Source: Stomoxys calcitrans (lineage: Eukaryota > Arthropoda > Insecta > Diptera > Muscidae). From it: a stretch of DNA of 64,000 nt. The first letter of the stretch is position 1. Each line of letters opens with the position of its first letter. Location of the stretch: assembly GCF_963082655.1 (NCBI RefSeq), contig NC_081555.1:178281853-178345852 (forward strand), read 5' to 3'. The translations under genes were made by a program, and so were the position numbers. The notes below the pieces were generated by a model, which was given only the letters and a program-made list of their open reading frames with translations, was not told the origin of the DNA and did not search any database. This document shows, piece by piece, positions 33,226 to 43,340 of this stretch.

Positions 33226-34904
33226 ATTTTCTATTTTTAAGAATTACTCTTGCATAGCTCGCTTTTAAGCACAAAATCAAGGCATCTGAGTTGAATGTAA
33301 TAACATTTTCTTTTCATTAATAGTTTTTTTTCGTTTTTTTTGTACAAATTTTGTTTTATTTACCTTCACTATGGCCAAATTAAAGAAAATTACATATTTT
33401 CTTTTCCTTTTTCCACTGCACCTTTATCTTGGAAAAAAAATGCAAAACTTTTTCTCAATCAATTTTAATTTTATTAAATTAAATTTGGCTCTTACTTAAA
33501 TTTGCCAACGAAAATGAAACGAAAATTGTGTTTCACTGACACTGCCTGTCCCCTACCACCTCACCCCTGGTAGCTGGGAGAAGGAAAAGTATTTCCCTTT
33601 GATAATTTAAGGCTGTCAACTTTGGGGCTCGGACAACCCAAAATTTATTCCCCGTTTGGAACTCATATTGCCAACTATGTTGGTATATCACTTTTTTATT
33701 TACCTAAGATTACATCCTATTTCCGGTTGAATTAAAAAGTTTTGTATTCTTGTTCACAGAATGAAAAAAAAAAACACTCACAAAAAACTGCCGCCTTACA
33801 TTTAGGGCAGCTTTTCCGATACTTATACTTGTCAGCACAACCATCCGCCTCTGGAACTCCCAAAGTAAACGGGAATTAATATAAAGAGCAAAGTTTCCAA
33901 GAGTAAGCCCATATTTCACACAAAATTTGAATATATTGAAAAAAAAAGTGCCCCCCCCCCCAAATAACAAACGTACCAAATCTCAGTCATATAAGTTTGA
34001 AAAAGGCTTTTTGTGTTCGCTGTGGCAATCTTAGACTCTACACATTGCGGCTGAAACTTGGCCGGAGTATGAATGGCATGGAGGAATTTGGTGAGGCGTC
34101 CTCTTTCACTGTTGTTGGTTCAATTCATGCCGCCACAGACACATATTGCGGAGGGTCGAAGGTCACCTGGCTGTTGTGCTCATTTGCCCACATATTTATT
34201 TTTGTATTTATAAAGTGTGGCAATAACCAGGAAACCGGGGCTGCAAGTACTTTGCGTTCGTTGTTCCTGGCAAGCCGGAAAAAGTTTACAGGTTTTTATT
34301 AAAAATTAAAAAAACACACACAAAACAAATCGAAACAAAAACTCAACACAAATAACCAGAGTGCTGATAATAAATAGCTGCACCATACGGGTGTCTGGGT
34401 GTTGTGTCCTTAACACACACACACACACACGAACACTAACACACGCTTGTGCTTCATTTAAACAATCAGAAATTGCCTTTTGCTGAGGTGAGGAGATAAG
34501 GCATTCCCCCACCCCCTTATTGCGGATTGTTGTATTCTTGTTATTGACCTGTCCGCTACCAAAGGATGTGGTACCGAACACAATGAAGTAAAGTTTGTCA
34601 ATTAAATTTTTTAATATGTTTGCTAATGATGGATGGCCATGTAGTCGCAACGAATACGAACAAAAAACCGTTTCTGTTATTAAATAAACTTCCTTGCTCG
34701 TGGTCCTTCCGAGCTGCTGAGATTGTGGAATGTCTTTACGCAATAGGAAATGATATGGCACACACTCCATACCCATAAGGCATAAGTCAAATACTGTATC
34801 AAGGTTGACCAACTCATCCCGCTGCAGAACAGAACTACCATGGGAAAGTTGTGAGTGACAAACATGATATTTGAAAGGAAGGTGATGGTTTTGCTAGCTT
34901 AGGT
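33226..34904. other. Unique non-coding block
   Basis: No shared repeat. A C-homopolymer at about 33950-33961, (AC)n at 34412-34430 and poly-A runs. The ORF at 34306-34812 on the minus strand runs through the CA repeat and lacks a known domain. Confidence 0.45.
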
Positions 34905-34982
34905 TATTATGCCCACCACCATTGGATGGGGGTACACTAATTTAGTCATTCCGTTTGTAACACCTAGTCAATTTTGTCCGAT
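34905..34982 (-). mobile_element. Family H tail fragment
   Basis: TATGCCCACCACCATTGGATGG (34909-34930), then GGGGTACACTAATTTAGTCA and TTCCGTTTGTAACACC are the reversed tail with its terminal hairpin. The copy stops before the GTCY tract. Confidence 0.7.
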
Positions 34983-35002
34983 TTGAAATTTTTTATGATT
35001 TC

Positions 35003-35103
35003 TAAGTTAGGTTAGGTTAGGTTGAAAAGGGGATGCAAATAATAAGCCGCCCCATGCCACTTTGGAAATATACCTAAGCAAGTAATTGGCTTGTTGTGCG
35101 CTC
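35003..35103. repeat. Probable LINE 3'-end remnant with (TTAGG)3
   Basis: AGTTAGGTTAGGTTAGGTTG (35005-35024) precedes about 80 bp of unique-looking 3'-UTR-like sequence ending GTTGTGCGCTCTAAATAC, directly before an H head. A similar TTAGGTTAGG run closes the L2 LINE at 36281-36293. That suggests a LINE tail rather than a telomeric repeat. Confidence 0.45.
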
Positions 35104-35850
35104 TAAATACAAAACAAGTAAAAAGGCATTAAGTTCGGCCGGGCCGAACTTTTGATACCCACCACCTCGGTTACATATGTAAACCCTATTTCGTCACAAT
35201 CCGGTAAAAATTGGATAACTTAAGGACCCAAATTCGGCACGGACATTGAGTGGTCTGGTATATATGTCACTATTCAATTTGTAGAACAAAATATTGGTCT
35301 TTTTGGCAGATATATCCAATTATAAACCGATCTGAACCATATAAAGGTCGGATGTTGGGTAGATATGGTACTCACTGTTTCAAATTTCAGGGAAATCGGT
35401 TAATAAATAAAGCTCTTATTGGCCTTAGTCCCCTTATCGGCAGATCGGTCTATATGGCAGCTATATCTAAATATAGTCCGATCTGAACCATATTTAAGTC
35501 GGGTATCAGGAGGCTAAAATTAACTCACTGTTTCAAATTTTAGCGAAATCGGTTAAAAAATTAAATTTTTATTCCATATTCAGGTCAGATGTTGGGAGAC
35601 TTAAAATAACCCAATGTTTTAAATTTCAGAGAAATCGGGTAATGAATAAAGCTTTTATGAGCTTCAGACCTTTTATCGGGAGATCGGTCTATATGCCAGC
35701 TATATCTAAATATAGTCCGATCTGAACCATATTTAGGTGAGTTGTCGGGAAGTCTAAAACTACTGACTGTTTCAAATTTCGGCAAAATCAAATGAAAAAT
35801 AACGTTTTTATGGGCATTAGACCTTTTATCGGAAAATCGGTCTATATAGA
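35104..35850 (+). mobile_element. Family H element, 5' part
   Basis: Head: AAAACAAGTAAAAAGGCATT, then AAGTTCGGCCGGGCCGAACTT (35132-35152) and GATACCCACCACCTCGG. Units follow with GGTCTATAT landmarks at 35447, 35686 and 35839 (the last step 153 bp). It breaks off inside GGTCTATATA at 35850, where a LINE fragment begins. Confidence 0.85.
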
Positions 35851-36175
35851 CACCAAGTTTCGAGGTGTCTCCCACAACTTGATCTTTCCATCGGGCTTTT
35901 GGTCTTCCCAGTTTGAGTGTGTTTGCCTTCAAAAGACTTCTTTGCTGGAGCTTCTTCATCCATTCTGACAACATGACCTAGCCAACGCAGCCATTGTATT
36001 TTGATGCGTGTAATTATGTTATCGTCGTCATACAGCTCATACAGCTCGTGGTTCATACGTCGTCTATATTCTAAATTAACGCAAACTGGTCCATAAATTT
36101 TACGAAGAATCTTTCTCTCAAATACTCCAAGCACTGCCTCACTGCCTTCCGAACGTTTCGCTGTTCTACAGGGTT
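35851..36175 (-). pseudogene. RTE-like LINE C-terminal fragment (copy b)
   Basis: Minus-strand reading: AVLGVFERKILRKIYGPVCV, YRRRMNHELYELYDDDNII, IQWLRWLGHVVRMDEEAPAK and KSFEGKH, ending in a ...VGDTSKLG stretch. This is the same C-terminal region as in copies a and c. It lacks the last part and the 3' UTR, so it is truncated at both ends. It adjoins a broken H element on the left and an L1 LINE piece on the right. Confidence 0.85.
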
Positions 36176-36177
36176 GC

Positions 36178-36276
36178 ACGCTCTTCGTCGCCTACGCCCT
36201 TAACTCGGACTGCGTCCACCCGAAAGGGTTCGAGTTAACCAAGTTTATTGAGGGTAATCCTCTGGCCTTCACCTTC
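36178..36276 (-). pseudogene. L1 LINE RNase H C-terminal fragment (copy c)
   Basis: The minus strand reads KVKARGLPSINLVNSNPFGW then TQSEL. It matches AVKARGLPSINMVNPKPFGS then TQSKF at about 8740-8810 in L1 copy b. It is a fragment of about 100 bp only. Confidence 0.75.
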
Positions 36277-36840
36277 TAAGTTAGGTTAGGTTTAAGTGAC
36301 AGTCTGCCATCAGGCTCACTTAGACGTTTTCGTCCATTGTGGTACCACAAGAACAGTAAAAGGAAGTTCTAGTTCCTATCATTGAACTATCCAGATCGCT
36401 TTAAAAAGCGGGACACACACAGAGCAAATGTTCTATAGTCTCTTCATCCTCGACGTTGTCACAGCTTCGGCAAAATTCGTTAATGGCTACCTTCAGTCTG
36501 CTAGCATGTTTTCGGATCAGACAGTGACCTGTCATAAGGGACACAATGACTGAGACGTCTGTTCTAGCCAGTGACAGCAAAGCGGTGAAGCTCTTCAAGT
36601 CTAGATTAGGCTATATAATTGTGAAATGCTCACAGCCCCTTTATGTGACCATCTATCATGTGTTGTCCTTCGGAACTTATGATGAGGACTTAGCTTACAT
36701 GTCGCTAGAGGCATACCCACAGCTTGCATTTTCCCTGGAATGTGTAAGGTAGATCCTATGCTTGCAAGCTCGTCCCCTTTACAATTTCCTCGGATATCTT
36801 TGTGACCCCACACCCAAAACTGGTGAATTTTGAACTGTTC

Positions 36841-37973
36841 ATTTTTATACCCACCACTACAAGATTGGGGTATAATCATTTTGCCATTCGGTTTGCAATA
36901 CATCGAAATATCCATTTCCGTCTGTCTGTTGAAATCACGCTACAGTCTTTAAAGATTGAGATATTGGGCAGAAACTTTGCACAGATTCTTTTTTTTTTGT
37001 CCATAATCAGGGTAGGTTCGAAGATGGACCATATCGGACTATATCATGATAAAGCCCCCTTATAGACTGATCCGTCGATTTAGGGTCTTAGGCCCATAAA
37101 AGCCACTTTTATTATCCGGTGTTGCTGAAATTTGGGACAGTGAGTTGTGTGAGGCCATTCAATATTCTTCTTCAATTTGGCCCCGATCGGTCTAGATTTG
37201 GATATAGCTGCCATATAGACCGATCTCTCGATTTAAGGTTTTGGGCCCATAAAAGGCGCATTTATTGTCCGATGTAGCCGCTTTTTAGAACAGTGAGTTC
37301 CGTTAGACCCCTTGACATCTTTCTTCAATTTGGCTCATATCGGCCCCTATATGGATATAGCTGCCATATAGACCGATTTCTCGATTTAAGGTCTTGGGCC
37401 AATAAAAGGAGCCTTTATAGTCCAATTTCGCCGAAATTTGGGACAGTGAGTTGTGTAAGGCCCTACGACAGCCCTCTTCAATTTGGCTCAGATCGGTCCA
37501 GATTTGGATATAGCTGTCATATAGACCGATCAGCTGATTTAGGGTCTTAGGCCCATAAAAGGCGCATTTATTGTCCGGTGTAGACGATATTTGGGACAGT
37601 AAGTTTCATTAGACCCCTTGACATCTTTCTGCTATTTGACTCAGATCGGCCCCTATATGGATATAGCTGTCATATAGACCGATTTCTCGATTTAAGGTCT
37701 TGGGCCCATAAAAGGCGCATTTTTTGTCCGATTTTGCCGAAATATGGGACAGTGAGTTGTGTAAGGCCCTTCGACATCCTTCTTCAATTTTGCCCAAATA
37801 GGTCCAGATTTGGATATTGCTGCCATATAGACCGATCTCTCGATTTAGGTTTTGGGCCCATAAAAGGGCCATTTATTGTCCGATGTAGCCGAAAATTGGG
37901 ACAGTGAGTTATGTTAGAAGGCCCTAACATAACTCACTGTCCCAATTTTCTTTCTTTAATTTGGTCCAGAGTT
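36841..37973 (-). mobile_element. Family H element inserted in the L2 RNase H region
   Basis: Reversed tail TTTTTATACCCACCACTACAAG, GGGGTATAATCATTTTGCCA and CCGTCTGTCTGTTGAAATC at the left; type-B array with landmarks spaced 153 bp five times in succession (37068, 37221, 37374, 37527, 37680, 37833). The head is missing; the right end carries an inverted duplication (37891-37950). The unit spacing is the most regular in the window. Confidence 0.88.
37891..37950. repeat. Perfect 27-bp inverted repeat, 6-base spacer
   Basis: 37891-37917 (GAAAATTGGGACAGTGAGTT + ATGTTAG) is the exact reverse complement of 37924-37950. The right arm is a copy of the element's own unit in the wrong orientation. Confidence 0.95.
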
Positions 37974-38105
37974 TTGTTTTGGTCCATACATTCTCCATGG
38001 ATTTAATGACTGCCTGGCTGTCTGAGATGATATTTATGCTAATAGTTGTTTTGACATATCTTAGCCATTACACCACTTCCTTAATTGCAAGGATCTCAAT
38101 AACTC

Positions 38106-38640
38106 GTAACACTTTGGTAAGGGTCACCTCAATCGACCCGACCTAGACTTGAAGTATGCATAGTTATCAGGTGAAGTTATCAGGTGTCAGTGCATCCCTC
38201 TTACCTTGAGGTTTATAATACTTTCTAGAGTTTTGAGCAGCAGGAACTACACTTTGTTTTCCCACCCGTCGCCTTATGGAACCTGTCCAGGGCTTAAAGA
38301 TATTCGTCCCATCCCTCTGCCGTGTTTCTATTTGGCTTATTAAGAGTCCACTTTCTCTCATTTCCCCTGTAGCTTCAGTTTCCATGTCCCACGGTATTAC
38401 GCCGCTGTAACCGGTATTCGGATTTGTCTTCAAGAAGGCTTGATTCAGACACATCACACCTGTCCATGGCTTTAGGATATTCGTCCCAGCCGTCTGCCGT
38501 GTTTCTATTTAGCTTTATTAAAAGTCCACTTGCTCTCCTTTCCCCAGTACCTTCAGTTCCCATGTCCCTTGGTATTATGCCGCTGTAACCGGTATTCGGT
38601 TATAACTTCAAAAAGGCTTAGTTCAGACACTTCGCAATAA
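38106..38640 (-). repeat. 177-bp (59-codon) tandem duplication in decayed coding-like DNA
   Basis: Two units start at 38282 and 38459 (CCTGTCCAGGGC and CCTGTCCATGGC). The minus strand reads PNTGYSGVIPWDMETEATGE in one and PNTGYSGIIPRDMGTEGTGE in the other. Length 177 equals 59 codons, and most differences keep similar residues, suggesting descent from coding sequence. I do not recognise the protein; a LINE ORF is possible from context. Confidence 0.6.
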
Positions 38641-38900
38641 GAACGAATGAGCGAACGCTTCCCTTAAGTTCGATTTCAGTCTACCATGAAACCAAGTTTC
38701 TGCATATGTTCCCCAAACTTCTCCCAATTGATGTTTCTCAGATTTTTATACAGTCGCTTGGATTCGATTCCAAGTATGAAGTATTGGCTTCGCATCATCG
38801 GACCAAGTACTGTCTTCGGGGGGGACTTGTCTTCATCACACACTAGGTGGGGGCCCCCGTTTACCTGGGATGGTAACAGTTTACTCGCTCTCTCCAGGGC
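38641..38900 (-). pseudogene. Possible LINE ORF2 endonuclease-RT linker remnant
   Basis: The minus strand reads GIESKRLYKNLRNINWEKFG then EHMQKLGF. RNPRxTNWxxF is a common phrase just after the endonuclease domain of Jockey-type LINEs. No catalytic motif is visible. Assignment is tentative. Confidence 0.35.
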
Positions 38901-41106
38901 ACTATGACAGGGCTCAAGGTTATGGTTTTAAACCCATAACCTTGGATCTTTGACTGATGACTTGTGGCTATGACCCACTGTTCCACTTTTGAAAAACGAT
39001 TGCAATTTACAATCCACCGATAGAAAATTTGCAATTTGAGCCCTTATGCTAAATGTTAACATTTTTGACTCAAACCAATGAAGTGCTTAAATGAGTCGTT
39101 TTGTAACCACCAATTGAACTTTTTCCATTCGAATTTTCTTTGTAGTGTCTCAAATAAAGTGGCCAATGTATGTTTTCTGGCCAGGTATACAGTTTAAAAT
39201 CAAAAAATATGAGAATTACATGGAAACAGCAGTAGAAGCGGCAACAGCAAATTAAATGAAAACTTTATATTGCCGCCCATATTGTTAATAATTTTTTGTT
39301 GTTGTTTTTGTTTTGTCTTGCCTGGTGAATTGTGCTGCGATTGTTCAACGGGAATTGCAGGGTGGGAGGCATTGTTGTTGGTAGTGATGGTGGTGGTGGT
39401 GGCGTTGATATTGCCGTTGTTTAGTTTTAATATCTTCAACACGGGCAAAGTTTTTCCCAATGGCGTCTGTGGTAGTTGTCGTTGCTGCTGCAGCTTTTGT
39501 TGTTGTTGCTGTTGCTATTGTTGTTGTTGTTGACGATGAAATGATATCTTTCACCAAAGTAATATTCATTCCCCAGCAATTGTTATTGTCGTCGTACATT
39601 TTTTTTTATTTGAACTTTTTCTTGGCATTCTCTGTTTTGTTTTGTTTTTCGTTTTGCCACTGCTGCGATATGTCGTCCTTTCAGCAGCCGCTGCAGCAGC
39701 AGCAGCAGCGACATCAGTGGCAACATTAGAGCTATTTTTTATTTGCCATTGTAAAAAGTTGTTGGTGTGATTGTTGGTTTTGGTGCTTGCTTGCTGCTTC
39801 TAATAAACGCCAGGTGGCAGTTACTTATAACAATGGCGCAAAGGAGAAGCAAGAAAATAGAATGACGCCAACAACAAGCAGAGGAAAAAAAAACCGTCCT
39901 TTTTGCACATAAACATCGTGCAAGGTAAGGTAAAGCAGCATACAGTTACGGCAACTATAATTTAGTTGGTCAACAACAATGGCATTGGCCGTTGGCAAAG
40001 CGAGCAAAGAGGCTCAAAGGGAAAAACCGACAGACACTACGGCCAGAGAATAATAGAATGGCAAACAAAACCTTTGGAAAAGTTGTTGGTGTTTTGCTGT
40101 TGTTAACATTAAGACATTTGGCTTAAATTTTCAACTAGCCATCATACAAAGCAGAACGAAAGCAGGGTGAAGAGAGCTTCAGGAACAAATAGAGAACTTT
40201 TTTTATGGCCTCTGCCTTCTGTCGCCAAGTAGTGATTTGTTGAAAGATACCCTTGATGCGGCATAAATGAGGCTTAATGTAGATTTTCTTGGGTGATTAA
40301 GACATAGTTTTCTAATTGTTTTAACACTGCAGCAAAGCGTCATAAAGAGGCAAAAAAGTCCTTTTTTGTAATTAAACCAAGTAAAGGAATTTATTTCAAA
40401 GTTTAGCAAGGTAAAGGTAATACAACAATTGTTATTATTTATGCAATTATAGAAGGTAATTAGATCGCTTTTGAGCCTTGATACAATAAGGAATTAGGTT
40501 TGAGATTTGAAATCATTCTAGGAGATTTTTCTACCCAAAGAGGAAGGAATAGACTGCGCAGCGGCAAAAATTTGATAGTTGGGACTGCACCGCATTTGAA
40601 CATTATGATATATTCACAAGACCTTATGGTTGCCTCTTGTTTAAGAAGTGAGATATCCAATAGATCAAGCTACGAAAGATACGATCCACCCTCGGAGCGA
40701 ACATCGATTTGCTTCTCTACCATGTCGCAGCAAAAGTTCACATCCGTTTAAGCATATCGAGAAACGTACGATCTGACATTGCACGAAAGCTGGCCCTCGG
40801 AATGCGGCAACTGATGGAAATAGCATACTTCACTGAACTGATCCAATTGCTTGATGAGAGCTCTCCTTGTCCCGATGCAATGACAAAATATTGGCCATTT
40901 CATAGAAAATTTAGCAAAATCCACACTTTGGTATCAGAAGCCTCCCCCTAGAAACCCATGCATACAAAGTTATCTTTCAGTCAGTAGCATTGCGATAGGG
41001 GAAGTTCAGGTGCCAGAGAAAAGTTTAAAGAGTCAATTTAGACTTGTACATGATATGTCGTCCTACCCACTGTGCCTCATTAGGAGCCCTAAACTCATTT
41101 CATATC
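38901..41106. other. Unique block with hairpin and trinucleotide-rich stretch
   Basis: A hairpin CAAGGTTATGG/CCATAACCTTG lies at 38915-38925 and 38934-38944. 39280-39720 is rich in TTG and CTG/CAG (TTGTTGTTGTTG near 39520, CAGCAGCAGCAGCAG near 39695), giving poly-Val, poly-Cys and poly-Gln frames that are repeat artefacts. Two overlapping frames at 40500-40951 have no recognised domain. Confidence 0.5.
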
Positions 41107-42835
41107 TTCTTATATATAAAAATCAATTTGTGTTTGTTTGTTTGTGTGTTCCTTGTAGACTCAGAAACGGCTGAACCAATTTTCACAGATGGTGCATAAT
41201 GATCCCATGGTGAAAATAAGGTACTACATTTTTCGCTACCTGAAGGGGGAGTAGACCCTCCCCCTTACGCTAATTTTCAGAAATACCAAAGATTTTTGGT
41301 GCGATTTAAACAAAATTATGTGTGCTCTCATATAGTACACAAAAAATAAAAAATTTAATATCCAAATTTCGGATGGGATACCTCGGGGGGGCCGCCCCAC
41401 CCAAAACCTACCAAACATATTTTTAGACCAATCACGACAATATGGGACTCAAAGGAAAGATATTTAAGATTAGAAAACGTATCTGATATCCAATTATCGG
41501 ACCAAGTGCTAGGGGGACCACCCCAAGCCCCAAAACACCCCTAAATCGGACATATTTACCGACCATGGCAATATGGGATTCAAATGAAAGGTATTTGCGA
41601 GTAGAATACGAATCTGATATCCAACTGTTGGACCATGTTTCTGGGAGTCCACCCCTTCCCCGAAACATACCCCAAACAAAACTTATTTACTGACCATGGG
41701 AATATGGGGCTTAAATAAAAGGTATTTGTGTGTAGAATTAGAATCTGATATCCAAATATGAGACCAAGTGTTTGGGGGGCCGCCTCTCCCTAAAAACCTC
41801 CCCCAAAGGGGACAAATTTACGACCATAGCAATATGGGGCTCAAATGAAAGGTCTTTGGGAGTGAAGCACCAATATGATATCAATATTCGAGAAAAGTGT
41901 CTATGTCGCCACCCCACCCCCACAACACCACCAACCCCCAAAACACCCCTAAATCGGTCATATTTATAGATCATGGCAATATGGGACTCAAATGAAAGGT
42001 ATTTGCGAGTAGAATACGAATCTGATATCCAAATGTGGGAGCACGTTTCTGGGGGTCCACCCCCTCCCCAAAACACCCTCCAAACAGGACTTGTTTACTG
42101 ACCATTAGAATATGGGGAGTAACTGAAAGGTATTTGAGTATTAAATTAGAATCTGATATCCAAATATGGGACCAAGTGTTTGGGTGGCCGCCTCTCCCCA
42201 AAAACATCCCACAAAGGGGACAAACTTACGACCATAGCAATATGGGGCTCAAATGAAAGGTCTTTGGGAGTGAAGCACCAATCTGATATCAATATTCGAG
42301 AAAAGTGTCTATGGGGCCACCCCACCCCCACAACACCACCCAAATAGTGAGTATTTACTGACTATTTCAATATGAGGCTCAGATAAGAGGGTTTTTAGAG
42401 TAGAACACGAGACCGATATATATTTTCAAAGCCAACTCACTGAGTGGCCGCCCATCCCCCAAAACACCCCCCAAAGACGGTCATGTTTGCCATAGTCGGC
42501 GTATCTGATATCAACATTAGGGACCAATTGTCTAGGGGACGTCCCACCACCATAACAACCCCCAAAAAGGATGTATTTGCTCACCAAGACAATTTGGGTC
42601 GTAAAGAGAGTGGAACTAAATATTTATAGTTTTTAGGGCCAATACCCCAAACCGGACATATTTGCTGACTTTTGCAATGATTTTAAATGAGATTTGAAAA
42701 CGAATTTGATATCCAATTTTGAGGCCAATGGCAATATGGGGTTCAAATACATGATATATAGATATATGAGAATAGAGCACGTTGCTGATATATATTCCGG
42801 GCTAAGTGTTTGGGGAACCACCCCAATCCCCATAT
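41107..42835 (-). mobile_element. Family C-related repeat, minus orientation
   Basis: Starts TATATATAAAAATCAATTTG then TGTTTGTTTGTTTGTG, and continues AGAAACGGCTGAACCAATTT, the reversed C end. The body repeats CAATATGGG-CTCAAATGAAAG and GAATCTGATATCCAA with GGGGGGCCGCC-type G/C runs. It differs from the other C copies in the unit sequence (GATATCCAA and GACCAAGTGTTTGGGG phrases), so it may be a subfamily. Confidence 0.65.
41541..42348 (-). repeat. 408-bp tandem duplication in the C-related repeat
   Basis: Three separate landmarks recur exactly 408 bp apart: CTAAATCGG (41541 and 41949), ACCAAGTGTTTGGG (41763 and 42171), and AGAAAAGTGTCTATG (41891 and 42299). The two units differ by scattered substitutions. 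Confidence 0.9.
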
Positions 42836-43231
42836 TTGGGTCAGACTTTGGGAGGCCTTAAACTACTCACTGTTTAAAATTTTAGCAAAATCGGATAAAA
42901 TATAAAGTTTTTATGGGCACTAGACCTTTTATTGGAAAATCGGTCTATATAGCGCCTATATCCAAATATGGTCCGATTTGGCCCGTTCAAGAACTTCACC
43001 AGCGTGCATCAAAAATACATATCTGTTCAGCTCAATATCTCAATTTTCGAAGCCTGTAAAGTGATTACAACAGACCGACGGACAGACACACGGACATTGT
43101 TAAATCGTCTTAGAATTTTACGACGGTCGGAAATATATCTACTTTGTATGGTCGGAAATTGATATTTCGATGTGTTGCAAACGGAATGACTGAATGAATG
43201 ACTAAATCCTACGGTGGTGGGTATAAATAAT
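42836..43231 (+). mobile_element. Family H 3' part with tail
   Basis: The last body unit (GGCACTAGACCTTTTATTGG, AATCGGTCTATATAGCGCC) leads to TCAGCTCAATATCTCAATTT, the GTCY tract CAGACCGACGGACAGACAC (43071-43089), GGACATTGTTAAATCG, TATTTCGATGTGTTGCAAAC and the terminal CCTACGGTGGTGGGTATAAA. Confidence 0.85.
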
Positions 43232-43340
43232 GAAATATGGTTCAAATCTGTCTATATTCTGATATAGCTCCCATATAAACCAATCTTTTGAATTGAGTTC
43301 TTAAGCCTAAAGAAGGAAATTCCTTTAACTATCGACTTCA
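43232..43340 (-). mobile_element. Short family H fragment, opposite orientation
   Basis: GAAATATGGTTCAAATCTGT, TGATATAGCTCCCATATAAA and CCAATC...TTGAGTTCTTAAGCC are type-A body words in reverse orientation, directly after a plus-strand tail. Confidence 0.6.

Larger units (their letters stand above)
36281..38105 (-). pseudogene. L2 LINE 3' part with RNase H, split by an H insertion
   Basis: On the minus strand the RNase H first half lies at 37975-38100 (EILAIKEVV, then SINIISDSQAVIKSMENVW with the catalytic DS). The second half resumes at 36840 with QFKIHQFWVWGHKDIRGNCK and GDELA. The C-terminal zinc-type segment follows at 36401-36470 (FCRSCDNVEDEETIEHLL, then CVCPAF). The 3' end is CCTAACCTAA on the minus strand (36281-36290). 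The usual PGH reads WGH, and one stop lies in the first half. An H element occupies 36841-37973 between the two halves. The RT is not preserved here. Confidence 0.82.

Noticed and set aside
35005..35024. (TTAGG)3 as an insect telomeric repeat
   Set aside because: Only three units, Diptera are known to lack TTAGG telomeres, and a similar run closes a LINE 3' end at 36281.
39270..39729. ORFs rich in Val, Cys or Gln as possible host exons
   Set aside because: They follow TTG/CTG/CAG repeats in several frames on both strands, with no conserved domain.
40500..40951. Overlapping plus-strand frames as a gene
   Set aside because: No domain, no codon pattern I can judge, and no splice context; left as unassigned.
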